64,000 bases of DNA. It comes from Kineosporia babensis (lineage in GTDB: Bacteria > Actinomycetota > Actinomycetes > Actinomycetales > Kineosporiaceae). This document shows positions 52,807-61,620 of the stretch, piece after piece. Where the stretch lies: contig NZ_JAJOMB010000002.1 of the NCBI RefSeq assembly GCF_021129305.1, forward strand, positions 186,001-250,000, given 5' to 3'. Below the pieces are notes generated by a model, which saw only the letters and a program-made list of their open reading frames with translations, did no database searches and was not told the DNA's origin. The stretch's first letter is position 1; each line of letters starts with the position of its first letter. The translations under genes and the position numbers were made by a program.

Positions 52807-53562
52807 TCAAGAGCCCGACGACGCCCTGGTCTGGCTCACGGCGAATCCGTAGGGCAGTTCCAGCCGGTGCCGGGCCAGCAGCGGCTCGTCGGCCAGGAGT
52901 TCGGCGGTCGGTCCGTCAGCCTGGATCCGGCCGTCGGCCAGGATCACCGAGCGTGGGCACAGCTGAAGGGCGTAGGGCAGGTCGTGGGTGATCATCAGCA
53001 CCGTGACGTCCAGTTCGAGGAGCACCTCGGCCAGTTCCCGCCGGGCCGCCGGATCGAGGTTGCTCGAGGGCTCGTCCAGCACCAGCACCTCCGGGTCCAT
53101 CGCCAGCACGGTGGCCACGGCAGCCCGGCGGCGCTGGCCGAACGAAAGGTGGTGCGGCGCCCGGTCGGCGACATCGCTCAACCTGACCTTGTCCAACGCT
53201 GCGGCCACGCGGGCAGCCACCTCGTCCCGGTCCAGGCCGAGATTCCGCGGCCCGAAGGCCACGTCGTCGCGCACGGTGGGCATGAACAGCTGATCGTCCG
53301 GGTCCTGGAAGACGATGCCGACCCGGCGCCGGATCTCCTTCAGATTGGCCCGGCCGACCGGGGTCTGCCCGATCTGCACGGATCCCTCAGAGGCCTGGAG
53401 CACCCCGTTCAGGTGCAGCGCCAAAGTGGTCTTGCCCGCTCCGTTCGGCCCGAGCACGGCCACTCGCTCACCCGGATGCACGCGCAGGTCCACGCCGTCC
53501 AGCGCCCGGTGGCCGTCGGGGTAGCGGAACCCGAGACCTTCGATCGTCACCGCGTGGTTCAT
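52807..53562 (-). CDS. cbiO: Cobalt/nickel ECF transporter ATPase CbiO
   Basis: 251 residues from ATG 53562, overlapping the CbiQ stop by 4 bp (ATGA). Walker A GPNGAGKTT, Q-loop FQDPDDQLFMPTVRDDVAFGP, signature LSFGQRRR and Walker B VLVLDEPSSNLD. The Q-loop sequence is typical of ECF-type metal importers. It powers the CbiMQ complex. Confidence 0.9.
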   Translation of the reverse strand: MNHAVTIEGLGFRYPDGHRALDGVDLRVHPGERVAVLGPNGAGKTTLALHLNGVLQASEGSVQIGQTPVGRANLKEIRRRVGIVFQDPDDQLFMPTVRDDVAFGPRNLGLDRDEVAARVAAALDKVRLSDVADRAPHHLSFGQRRRAAVATVLAMDPEVLVLDEPSSNLDPAARRELAEVLLELDVTVLMITHDLPYALQLCPRSVILADGRIQADGPTAELLADEPLLARHRLELPYGFAVSQTRASSGS

Positions 53563-54311
53563 GCTCGGGCCGTCAGAGCGAGGAGCCCGAAGAGCACCGG
53601 CAGGCTCAGCCCGGTGGCCCAGGCCGACCAAGGTGCGCCGGAGGCGTCCCCCATCGGCATTCGTCCTTCGTATCCGCGCGCGAGCATGGCCAGATGCACC
53701 CGCTCACCCCGCTCGAAACACCGCACGAACAAGGTGCCTGCACCCCGCGCCACGATCGGCCACTGCCGGATGTCCCGGGCCTCGAAACCTCGTGATTCCC
53801 GGGCGATCCGCATGCGCCGCAGCTCGCCGGCCACCACATCGGTGTAACGCACCATGAAGCTCATGATCTGCACGAGCAGAGCAGGCAGGCGCAGCCGTTG
53901 CAGGCCGTTGAGGATCTCGGGCAATGACGTGGTGGAGGCCAGCAGCACCGAGAGAGACAGGCCGACCGTGGCCGTGGCGATGAGTTCCCAGGCACTCCAA
54001 AGGCCTTCGATGCTCAACGGAAGGCCCAGCACCTCGGTCCGCTCGCCCTGGGCCACGAAGGGCAGCAGCAGGGCGAAGCCGAGGAACGGCACCTCGATCA
54101 GCAGACGCCGGGCCATCAGGCGGGGCGGAATTCCAGCGGTCGCCACCAACACACCCACGACGGCGGCGAAGCACCCGAAAACCCAGATCTGGTGGCGTGG
54201 GGCCGCGACCACGGCCAGCACCGCCAATAGTGCGGCCACCAGCTTCACCTGCGCCGGAAGCCGGTGCAGGACCGAGGATCCCGGACGGTAGAGGCCGTGA
54301 TGCCCGCTCAC
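53559..54311 (-). CDS. cbiQ: Cobalt/nickel ECF transporter transmembrane protein CbiQ
   Basis: 250 residues from GTG 54311 (GTGA overlap with the upstream stop). Five to six membrane segments and the ECF T-component coupling helices: MRIARESRGFE (Ala-Arg-Gly-like motif) and MLARGYEGRMP (A-R-G motif). It links the metal-binding CbiM subunit to the ATPase. Confidence 0.9.
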   Translation of the reverse strand: MSGHHGLYRPGSSVLHRLPAQVKLVAALLAVLAVVAAPRHQIWVFGCFAAVVGVLVATAGIPPRLMARRLLIEVPFLGFALLLPFVAQGERTEVLGLPLSIEGLWSAWELIATATVGLSLSVLLASTTSLPEILNGLQRLRLPALLVQIMSFMVRYTDVVAGELRRMRIARESRGFEARDIRQWPIVARGAGTLFVRCFERGERVHLAMLARGYEGRMPMGDASGAPWSAWATGLSLPVLFGLLALTARA

Positions 54312-54622
54312 TCGTGAGCTCGCGACCGCGGGCCCCGGCGGAATCGAGTCAGCGCGATCACGGTCGAGGCCAGGACGAAAGTGACTCCTACACCGACGAT
54401 GCCGGCCAGCCCGCCGGACAGACGGGGGTTCTCCACCCCCTTCACGCCGTAGTCGGCCAACGGCGAATCGTCCAGAGCGTGGTCCTCGGCCTGGGCTGAG
54501 ATGCCGTGGTCCTCACTGACCTTCTCCAGGCCGTCGGGAGAGCCGCTGGCGTAGAAGCTGACCACCCCGGCGAAGAGCAGGCTGACCAGAAGCAGGCCGA
54601 TGAGCAGGTTGCGGGTACGCAC
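54308..54622 (-). CDS. PDGLE-domain CbiN/NikN-like subunit
   Basis: 104 residues from GTG 54622, 3 nt after the CbiM stop. Two membrane helices flank an extracytoplasmic loop with SPDGLEKVSED, the PDGLE signature of CbiN/NikN-like subunits of metal importers. It likely helps load Co2+ or Ni2+ onto CbiM. Confidence 0.82.
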   Translation of the reverse strand: MRTRNLLIGLLLVSLLFAGVVSFYASGSPDGLEKVSEDHGISAQAEDHALDDSPLADYGVKGVENPRLSGGLAGIVGVGVTFVLASTVIALTRFRRGPRSRAHE

Positions 54623-54625
54623 GGG

Positions 54626-55282
54626 TCAGACCTCCACCGGGGTCGGGGCCAGGCTGCGGTTGAGATGGATCAGGTCCGGCCGGGTGGCGGCGATCGCCCC
54701 CACGGTGAGCGCCGTGATCAGTCCTTCGCCGATGCCGATCAGCGCGTGCACCCCGACCATGGCGGCCGTCACGGTGCCCAGCGCCACCTCGGTGGTGCCG
54801 CCCAGGGCGTAGAACAGCACGAAGGTCAGGCTGGCTCCGACCACCGACACCCCGGCCGCGATCCCGGACGAAACGGCCAGGGGAATGCGGACTCTGAGCA
54901 GGAAGCGGGCCAGCGGGTAGCCGATCAGCACGGTGGCCAGGGCCATCGTGGAGATGTTCAGCCCCAGGGCGGTCAGGCCCCCGTCGGCGAACAGCACGGC
55001 CTGGACCAGAAGAACCACCGACACGCACAGAGCCCCGGTGAACGGCCCGACCAGGACCGCGGCCAGAGTGCCGCCGAGCAGGTGCCCGCTGGTGCCGCCG
55101 GCGACCGGGAAGTTCAGCATCTGCGCGGCGAACACGTACACCGCGACCAGCCCGGCCAGCGGCGCGGTGCGGTCGTCGAGTTCCTCGCGGGCCTTGCGCA
55201 GACAGACCGCGATCCCCGCAGCGGCCACCACCCCCGCGGCGATCGAGGTGGGTGCGTTGACGAAACCGTCCGGAGCGTGCAT
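54626..55282 (-). CDS. cbiM: Cobalt/nickel ECF transporter S-component CbiM
   Basis: 218 residues. ATG 55282 is required because the mature N-terminus MHAPDGF supplies the metal ligands (N-terminal Met amine and His2) of CbiM/NikM. Further signatures: LNFPVAGGTSGHLLGGTLAAVLVGPFTG with the metal-binding His, and about six membrane helices. It binds Co2+ or Ni2+; the Nur-like box upstream favours nickel. Confidence 0.92.
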   Translation of the reverse strand: MHAPDGFVNAPTSIAAGVVAAAGIAVCLRKAREELDDRTAPLAGLVAVYVFAAQMLNFPVAGGTSGHLLGGTLAAVLVGPFTGALCVSVVLLVQAVLFADGGLTALGLNISTMALATVLIGYPLARFLLRVRIPLAVSSGIAAGVSVVGASLTFVLFYALGGTTEVALGTVTAAMVGVHALIGIGEGLITALTVGAIAATRPDLIHLNRSLAPTPVEV

Positions 55283-55336
55283 GGCACCCTCGATTCCTCG
55301 AGCGGAGTGTTGCCCGGCCCGCACAGGCTCACTCAG

Positions 55337-55353
55337 TTGCACGACTTTTGCAA
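55337..55353. promoter_or_regulatory. Nur-like nickel-repressor box
   Basis: Read on the minus strand, TTGCAA-AAGTC-GTGCAA fits the Streptomyces Nur consensus tTGCaa-N5-ttGCAA. It lies 55 bp before cbiM and nothing else is regulated from that gap. It predicts that a Fur-family Ni-sensing repressor controls the transporter. Confidence 0.6.
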
Positions 55354-55396
55354 TAAGGCGGCCGAATCCGATCTGCCGACAGGGCGGCCCGGACGG

Positions 55397-56260
55397 TCAG
55401 CGCGGTCGCAGGATCGCCTGGGCGTACTTCCGGAAAAGCTTCACCAGCCGGCTGTTGTCGTCGGATCGGTGGGCCAGCACCACGTGCCCGGGTGGGGCGT
55501 CCAGCAGCGGAACGCTGATCAGGTCGGGCCGGCCGTAGTGCGGGGCGGCCGGAAGAATCGCGATGGCCTGGCCGGTGGCCACGAACTCGAACTTGTCCTC
55601 GATTCTGGTGATCTTCGGGCCGCCCGGGGCCCGGCGGCCGTCGGGGCGAGGGTCGAGGCGCCAGTACGCGTTCAGGGCCGGGTCGTCGACCTCGGGCATG
55701 GGCTCGTCGGCGATGTCGGCCAGGGTGAGTGACTCCTGGCCGGCCAGGCGGTGGTCGGCGGCCATCACCACCACCCGGGGTTCGTCGTAGAGCACGGTCA
55801 CGTCCAGGCCGGTGGTGGCCAGAGGCAGGCGGGCGACCGCGGCGTCCACCCGCCGTTCCAGCAGAGCCTCGCGTACGTTGTGCCATTCCAGGTGCAGGGT
55901 CTGGATGTCGGCCTCCGGATGGCGTCGCCGCATCTCGAGCACCACGGGGGTGACCACGATGTTGGTCCGCCCGATCACCAGCCGGCTCGGGTCGGCCGCA
56001 GCCCGGGCTTCGGTGGACGCCTGCTCTGCGAGCTTCAGCAGCGACCTGGCCCGGGGCAGGAAGGCGGTGCCGGCCGAGGTGAGCTGCGTGCCCTGCGGGG
56101 TGCGGTCCAGCAGTCGGGCGCCGACCTGCTCCTCGAGCTTGCGCACCTGCCGGCTCAGCGAGGGCTGGGCCACCCGCAACTGCTGCGAGGCCTTGCCGAA
56201 GTGCCGGTGTTCAGCCACCGCGACGAAGTAGCGCACCAGGCGCAGATCGAGGTCCGTCAT
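55397..56260 (-). CDS. LysR-family transcriptional regulator
   Basis: 287 residues from ATG 56260. HTH: LRLVRYFVAVAEHRHFGKASQQLRVAQPSLSRQVRKLEEQVGARLLDRTPQGTQLTSAG. LysR effector domain follows. Divergent from an epimerase-like gene, which is the likely target. Confidence 0.9.
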   Translation of the reverse strand: MTDLDLRLVRYFVAVAEHRHFGKASQQLRVAQPSLSRQVRKLEEQVGARLLDRTPQGTQLTSAGTAFLPRARSLLKLAEQASTEARAAADPSRLVIGRTNIVVTPVVLEMRRRHPEADIQTLHLEWHNVREALLERRVDAAVARLPLATTGLDVTVLYDEPRVVVMAADHRLAGQESLTLADIADEPMPEVDDPALNAYWRLDPRPDGRRAPGGPKITRIEDKFEFVATGQAIAILPAAPHYGRPDLISVPLLDAPPGHVVLAHRSDDNSRLVKLFRKYAQAILRPR

Positions 56261-56426
56261 ACCTGAACGGTAACCTCCGTCGCCTGCCGGAGGCTCAGCG
56301 AAAGTAGGCTGACGTGCGGTGATGCCCGTTTCGCATGTCCGTTTCCGGAACAAGTCTTGGACGCCTTCGACCTGCGGTGGGCACGGTTGGACCACCAGCA
56401 AGGAGTCCAGTTCAGGAGAAGAGATC

Positions 56427-57320
56427 ATGCGGGTATTCGTCACCGGGGCCACCGGCTTCATCGGCAGCGCGGTCGTCCGCGAACTGCAGGCCCACGGTCA
56501 CCAGGTGCTTGGCCTGGCCCGGAGCGAGGCGAGCGCGGACAAACTGCAGTCGGCCGGGGCCGAGGTCCATCGTGGCACCATCGACGATCCGGACAGCCTG
56601 CGGGCAGCCGTGGCCGCGGCCGACGGCGTGATTCACACCGCTTACGACCACAGCGACTGGTCGGCTCTGACCACGACCGCCGCGCACAAGGACAGCCAGG
56701 TGGTCAAGGCGCTCGGCGAAGAGCTGGCGGGCAGTGGCCGGCCCTTGGTGACCACCTTCGGTACCACCGGTCTGCAGCCGGGTTTCGTGCTCACCGAGCA
56801 GTTCCGGCCGGAGGCGGGTCAGCGGGCGGGACGGGCGGTGGTCGAGGCCCTGGTGCTCGAAATGGCAACCACCGACGTACGTACCGTGTCGGTGCGGCCG
56901 GCCACCGTCGTCCACCATCAGGGGGTTCTGGGGTTCGTCCACTTCCTGGCCGAAGTGGCCCGGCAGAAGGGATTCTCGGCCTACCCGGGTGACGGCTCCA
57001 ACCGCTGGCCCGCCGTCCACGTCGATGATGCCGCGGCCGTGTACCGGCTGGGCCTGGAAACCGCGCAGCCCGGAAGCGTTCTGCACGCGGTCGGCGAGGA
57101 GGGGATCACGTCCCGGGCCATCGCCGAAGAGATCGGCCGAGCGCTGGGACTGCCGGTCCAGGCCGTGGCCACCGAGCAGGCAGTGGAGCATTTCGGTTGG
57201 ATCGGATCACTTTTCGCCCTCGACATCCCGGCCTCCAGCCATGCGACGCAGGAACTGCTGGGCCGGCGCCTCACCGGGCCGAGCCTGCTCGAGGACCTCG
57301 CAGCTGGTCTGGCGCACTGA
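56427..57320 (+). CDS. NAD(P)-dependent epimerase/SDR-like protein
   Basis: 297 residues from ATG 56427 with AGGAGAAGAG upstream. Extended/atypical SDR: MRVFVTGATGFIGSAVVREL (TGATGFIG), GTIDDPDSLRAAV, DGVIHTAYDH. The usual YxxxK triad is not evident in the expected position, so it may act as a reductase of atypical type. It is probably under the divergent LysR regulator. Its last bases are tandemly repeated. Confidence 0.83.
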   Translation: MRVFVTGATGFIGSAVVRELQAHGHQVLGLARSEASADKLQSAGAEVHRGTIDDPDSLRAAVAAADGVIHTAYDHSDWSALTTTAAHKDSQVVKALGEELAGSGRPLVTTFGTTGLQPGFVLTEQFRPEAGQRAGRAVVEALVLEMATTDVRTVSVRPATVVHHQGVLGFVHFLAEVARQKGFSAYPGDGSNRWPAVHVDDAAAVYRLGLETAQPGSVLHAVGEEGITSRAIAEEIGRALGLPVQAVATEQAVEHFGWIGSLFALDIPASSHATQELLGRRLTGPSLLEDLAAGLAH

Positions 57321-57334
57321 TGGTCTGGCGCACT
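57305..57334. repeat. Short tandem duplication at the epimerase 3' end
   Basis: TGGTCTGGCGCACT occurs at 57305-57318 and at 57321-57334 (16-bp period). It spans the epimerase stop codon and reaches the stop of the convergent LacI gene. Confidence 0.65.
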
Positions 57335-58352
57335 AACCGGATCGCCGTACCACCAGGTGGGTGGGCAGCACCACGTCCTCGACCGGATCGCCCGGGTGCT
57401 CGATCATCCGGCTGAGGGTCTGGACCATCCGGGCCCCCATGTCCTCGACCGGCTGGTGCACGGTGGTCAGGCTCGGCGTGGTGTGCCGGCTGGTGGGGGA
57501 GTCGTCGAAACCGACCACGGCGACATCCTCCGGCACCCTTCGCCCGGCCGCCGCGAGCTCGGCCAGGGCACCGATCGCCATCTGGTCGGAGGCACAGAAG
57601 ATCGCATCCAGATCGGGAGCCCGCTCCAAAAGCCTTCGCGCCCCGACGCGTCCACTGTTCTCACTGAAGTCGCCGTGCTCGACCAAGGTGGGCAGCGCGT
57701 GCCCGGCCAGCGCCGACGTGTAGCCCTCCAGCCGCAACCGACCCGCCCCCATGTCCAGGGGACCGGTCAGCGTCGCGACGCACCGACGTCCTCCAGCAAC
57801 CAAGTGCTCCACCGCCAGAGCCGCGCCGCCCGCATTGTCCATGTCCACGAAAGGCAGCGACGTGACCGCGGAATGCGGGCGGCCCCCGAGCACCGCCGGT
57901 ACCCCGCGCGCCGCGAGCTGGCCCGGCAGCGGATCGTCCCCATGGATCGACAGCAGCAGCACCCCGTCCACGTGCTGCTTGCTGAGGTAGTCGTTCAGCC
58001 GCTGGCGGTCGGAGTCCCGGTGGTCCACGGCCAGCAGCAACTGCCGGGAGGTACCGGCCAGCGCACTGCTCACCCCGCGCACCACCTGGGCGAAGAACGG
58101 CTCCCCGAACAGCCGGTCCTCCGACTCCGAGACCACCAGGGCGACCACGTCGGTGTGCTGGGTGACCAGCGACCGGGCCGCCCGGTTGGGCACGTAGCCC
58201 AGATCCTGCACCGCCTGCAGCACGGCGTTCCGGGCCGCCTCGCTGACCTGCAGCGAACCGTTGATCACCCGGGACGCCGTGCCCCGCCCGACCCCGGCCC
58301 GCAACGCCACTTCCTCCAGCGTCGGGGGCCGGTTCGGGCTACGCCTGTTCAT
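57333..58352 (-). CDS. cebR: LacI-family repressor, CebR-like
   Basis: 339 residues. LacI HTH: PTLEEVALRAGVGRGTASRVINGSLQVSEAARNAVLQAVQDLGYVPNRAARSLVTQ, then a periplasmic-binding-type effector domain. It lies 15 bp after bglC on the same strand, at the end of the ceb operon, and the operon promoter carries the canonical CebR palindrome. It is therefore the probable cellobiose/cellotriose-released repressor of its own operon. Confidence 0.88.
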   Translation of the reverse strand: MNRRSPNRPPTLEEVALRAGVGRGTASRVINGSLQVSEAARNAVLQAVQDLGYVPNRAARSLVTQHTDVVALVVSESEDRLFGEPFFAQVVRGVSSALAGTSRQLLLAVDHRDSDRQRLNDYLSKQHVDGVLLLSIHGDDPLPGQLAARGVPAVLGGRPHSAVTSLPFVDMDNAGGAALAVEHLVAGGRRCVATLTGPLDMGAGRLRLEGYTSALAGHALPTLVEHGDFSENSGRVGARRLLERAPDLDAIFCASDQMAIGALAELAAAGRRVPEDVAVVGFDDSPTSRHTTPSLTTVHQPVEDMGARMVQTLSRMIEHPGDPVEDVVLPTHLVVRRSG

Positions 58353-58367
58353 CGCAGCAGGGTATGA

Positions 58368-59750
58368 CTACTGATCCAGCGAACGGGAGCGCATGGTGCG
58401 GGAGTACCACAGGGCCGAGTCCTTCGGAGTACGGACCTGGGTCTGGTAGTCCACGTGCACGGCCCCGAACCGCTTGGCGTACCCCTCGGCCCACTCGAAG
58501 TTGTCGAAGACCGACCAGAGGAAGTACCCCTTCAGCGGCACCCCGTCCTCGATCGCCCGGGCACAGGCGGCCAGGTGCTCGCGCACGTAGTCGACCCGCC
58601 GCTGGTCGTGCACCGCGCCGTCCTCGGACAGCTCGTCGTCGAAGGCCGCGCCGTTCTCGGTGATCACCAGCGGCACCGCGGGGTACTCCCGCTTCAGCCG
58701 GGTGAGCACGTCGTGCAGGCCGTCCGGGTCGATCTCCCAGCCGATGTCGGTCAGCGGCTTGCCGTGCCGCACCTCGCGGGCGTGCGCGGCTCCCGGGTAG
58801 GGCGAGTCCAGCTGCCCGGTGCGCTCGCCGACCAGGTCGGGGTGCTCCGGATCGCCGGTGATCAGGTACTTGGTGTAGTAGTTCACGCCCAGCAGGTCGA
58901 TCGGCGCGCTGATCAGTTCCAGATCGCCCTCCTGCACCGCCGGCAGCCAGCCGAACTCGGCGGTGTCGTGCAGCATGTCCTGCGGGTAGCGGCCCTTCAG
59001 CACCGGGTCGAGGAACAGCCGGTTCTGGAAGCCGTCCACCCGGCGGGCGGCGTCGGTGTCCACGGCCGAGTCCGAGGCCGCCTGGACCGAGTACAGGTTG
59101 AGGGTGATCCCGATGTCGGCCACGTTCTGCGCCCGCAGGGCCTGCAGGGCCAGGCCGTGCCCGAGCAGCAGGTGGTGCACGGACTTCAGGGCGGCCTGCG
59201 GGTCGCGTAGACCGGGGGCGTGCCGGCCCGCGGCATAGCCCACGAAGCTGGACACGAACGGCTCGTTCAGGGTGATCCAGTGCTTCACCCGGTCACCCAG
59301 GTGCTCGTGCACGATCGCACTGAAATCGGCGAAGCGCTGGGCGGTGTCGCGGTTCGGCCAGCCGCCCGCGTCCTGCAGGGCCTGCGGCAGGTCCCAGTGG
59401 TAGAGCGTGATCCACGGGTCGATGCCGGCGCCCAGCAGCTCGTCGGTCAGCCGGGAGTAGAAGTCCAGGCCGGCCTCCAGGGCCTTTCCGGTGCCGTCCG
59501 GCTGGATCCGGGGCCAGGACACCGAGTAGCGGTAGGCCTTGAACCCCAGCTCGGCCATCAGGGCCACGTCGTCCTTGAACCGGTGGTAGTGGTCGATCGC
59601 CACGTCCCCGGTGTCGCCGTTGACGACCCGTCCCTCGGTGTGCGAAAAGACGTCCCAGATCGACTTGCCGCGCCCGCCCTCGGTGGCCGCGCCCTCGATC
59701 TGATACGCGGCGGTGGCCCCGCCGAAGACGAAATCGTCCGAGAAAATCAT
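58368..59750 (-). CDS. bglC: GH1 beta-glucosidase
   Basis: 460 residues. GH1 signatures: FVFGGATAAYQIEGAA at the N-terminus, acid/base Glu163 in TLNEP, nucleophile Glu375 in ITENG, and the substrate-site WSVFDNFEW. No signal peptide, so it works in the cytoplasm, hydrolysing imported cello-oligosaccharides to glucose. ATGA overlap with cebG. Confidence 0.94.
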   Translation of the reverse strand: MIFSDDFVFGGATAAYQIEGAATEGGRGKSIWDVFSHTEGRVVNGDTGDVAIDHYHRFKDDVALMAELGFKAYRYSVSWPRIQPDGTGKALEAGLDFYSRLTDELLGAGIDPWITLYHWDLPQALQDAGGWPNRDTAQRFADFSAIVHEHLGDRVKHWITLNEPFVSSFVGYAAGRHAPGLRDPQAALKSVHHLLLGHGLALQALRAQNVADIGITLNLYSVQAASDSAVDTDAARRVDGFQNRLFLDPVLKGRYPQDMLHDTAEFGWLPAVQEGDLELISAPIDLLGVNYYTKYLITGDPEHPDLVGERTGQLDSPYPGAAHAREVRHGKPLTDIGWEIDPDGLHDVLTRLKREYPAVPLVITENGAAFDDELSEDGAVHDQRRVDYVREHLAACARAIEDGVPLKGYFLWSVFDNFEWAEGYAKRFGAVHVDYQTQVRTPKDSALWYSRTMRSRSLDQ

Positions 59751-60652
59751 GCTTTCACTGCTCCATCCATGATTCCGCTGATCAGTTGCCGACCGAAGAA
59801 CACGACGACGACGAGCAGCGGGAGCGTGGCCATCAGGGTGCCCGCCATGACCAGGGACTGGTCGGTGTAGTAGCCGCTCGACAGCCGGGACAATGCGACC
59901 TGCACAGTCGGATTCTCCGGGCTGAGGGCGACGAAGGGCCAGAGGAAATCGTTCCAGTACGTCATGAAGGTGAACAGACCCAGGATCGCGGCGGCCGGGC
60001 GCAGCCCGGGCAGCACCACCGACCAGAAGATCCGCAGGGTCGAGGCACCGTCCACCCGGGCCGCCTCGATCAGCTCGTCCGGGATCGCCTGGATCGCGTA
60101 CTGGCGGACCAGGAAGACTCCGAAACCGCTGAACAGGTAGGGCAGGATCACGGTGGACAGGGAGCCCTGGATGCCGAACCAGTCCATCATGATGTACAGC
60201 GGTACGGTGCCCAGCTGAACCGGCACCATCATGGTCAGCACCACGATGGCCAGCAGCACGTTGCTGCCGCGGAACTTGAGCTTGGCGAAGGCGAAGCCGG
60301 CCAGCGAGGAGAAGATCACCACACCCACGGTGATCGTGCCGGCCACGATGAACGAGTTCATCAGGGACTTGGCGAAGAGCACGTCGGCCTGGTCGAACAG
60401 TGCCTCGACGTGCGTGCCGAGGTTGCTCCCGGGCACGAACGAGGGTGGCATCTGGACGATCTCGTCGTTGGTGCGGGATGCCATCACGAGCATCCAGTAG
60501 AGCGGGAAGACCGAGAGGAAGAACGTGATCACCAGCACCAGGTAGTTCAGCGGGCTGGCCCGGAACAGCTGGGTGTTGCTCTCGACGACCTTACGGCGCA
60601 GGGTCTTCTTGCTGTTCTGCCCGGTCTCCGGCTCGGTGACGACTGCGGTCAT
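59747..60652 (-). CDS. cebG: Cello-oligosaccharide ABC permease CebG
   Basis: 301 residues from ATG 60652; the longer open frame upstream overlaps cebF and is a shadow. Six membrane helices and the CUT1 MalG-like coupling loop AIPDELIEAARVDGASTLRIFWSVVLPGLRPA. Together with CebF it forms the channel of a CUT1 sugar importer. Confidence 0.9.
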   Translation of the reverse strand: MTAVVTEPETGQNSKKTLRRKVVESNTQLFRASPLNYLVLVITFFLSVFPLYWMLVMASRTNDEIVQMPPSFVPGSNLGTHVEALFDQADVLFAKSLMNSFIVAGTITVGVVIFSSLAGFAFAKLKFRGSNVLLAIVVLTMMVPVQLGTVPLYIMMDWFGIQGSLSTVILPYLFSGFGVFLVRQYAIQAIPDELIEAARVDGASTLRIFWSVVLPGLRPAAAILGLFTFMTYWNDFLWPFVALSPENPTVQVALSRLSSGYYTDQSLVMAGTLMATLPLLVVVVFFGRQLISGIMDGAVKA

Positions 60653-60666
60653 GGTGGCTACCTCCT

Positions 60667-61620
60667 TCAGTCCGAGCCGACAAGTCGGCGCACGAGCCAG
60701 ATGTTGATCAGCGAGATGATCAGCACCAGCAGGAAGATCATCGCGGCGACCGCGCCGGCGTAACCGAACTCGAAGCGGGTGAAGCCGTTCTCGATCAGGT
60801 ACATGGTCAGGGTCTGGAACTGGCGGGTGGTGCCGCCCTGGATCGCGCCGGCCCCGGGGGCGAACAGCAGCGGCTCGGTGAACAGCTGCACGCCGCCGAT
60901 GATCGAGGTGATCGTGGTGAAGATCAGGGTCGGGCGCAGTAGCGGCAGGGTGACCGACCAGAACTGCCGGGTCCGGGAGGCACCGTCGATCGCCGCCGCC
61001 TCGTAGAGTTCCTTGGGGATGGCCTGCATGGCGGCCAGGAAGATCAGCGCGTTGTAGCCGGTCCAGCGCCAGTCGACCATCAGTGAGATCGCCAGCCAGC
61101 TCGACCAGGTGTGCGCGGCCCAGTCGATCGCGGTCACCCCGAACCCGCCGAGTACCCAGTTCACCAGGCCGAAGCTCTTGGCGAAGATCATCGAGAAGAT
61201 CAGGGTGACCGCGGCCACCGAGGTGACGTTGGGGATGATCACGCCGACCCGGAACAGGGTCTGGGCCCGGAACTTGCGGTTCAGGGTCACGGCCAGCCAC
61301 AGCGCCAGGGCGAACTGCGGCACGGTGGAGACCACGAAGATCCCCAGGGTGTTCTTGGCGGCGTTCCAGAACTGGGCGTCCTGCAACAGGTTCTGGTAGT
61401 TCTCCAGCCCGGTGAAGGCGTGCTCACCGAGCAGCGGCCAGTCGTGCAGCGACACCCAGAAGGTGTAGATCAGCGGGAAGGCGCCGAAGATCCCGAAGAA
61501 GATGAAGAACGGGGCGACGAACGCGTAGGGGGACCCCTTGTGGTCCAACCGGCTCAGACGCACCCGCCACGCGGGGCGGGTGGTCTGAGCCGGCTGGACC
61601 GGGGCGAGCGTGTCAGACAC
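60667..61620 (-). CDS. cebF: Cello-oligosaccharide ABC permease CebF
   Basis: 317 residues from GTG 61620, overlapping the cebE stop by 8 bp. Six membrane helices, MalF-like; coupling loop AIPKELYEAAAIDGASRTRQFWSVTLPLLRPT. An ATPase is missing from the operon; as in Streptomyces, a shared MsiK-type ATPase elsewhere probably serves it. Confidence 0.9.
   Translation of the reverse strand: MSDTLAPVQPAQTTRPAWRVRLSRLDHKGSPYAFVAPFFIFFGIFGAFPLIYTFWVSLHDWPLLGEHAFTGLENYQNLLQDAQFWNAAKNTLGIFVVSTVPQFALALWLAVTLNRKFRAQTLFRVGVIIPNVTSVAAVTLIFSMIFAKSFGLVNWVLGGFGVTAIDWAAHTWSSWLAISLMVDWRWTGYNALIFLAAMQAIPKELYEAAAIDGASRTRQFWSVTLPLLRPTLIFTTITSIIGGVQLFTEPLLFAPGAGAIQGGTTRQFQTLTMYLIENGFTRFEFGYAGAVAAMIFLLVLIISLINIWLVRRLVGSD

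Noticed and set aside
55283-55396. Cobalamin riboswitch before cbiM
   Set aside because: The gap is only 114 bp and I see no B12-box-like sequence. The Nur-like box offers a simpler explanation. An Infernal search would settle it.
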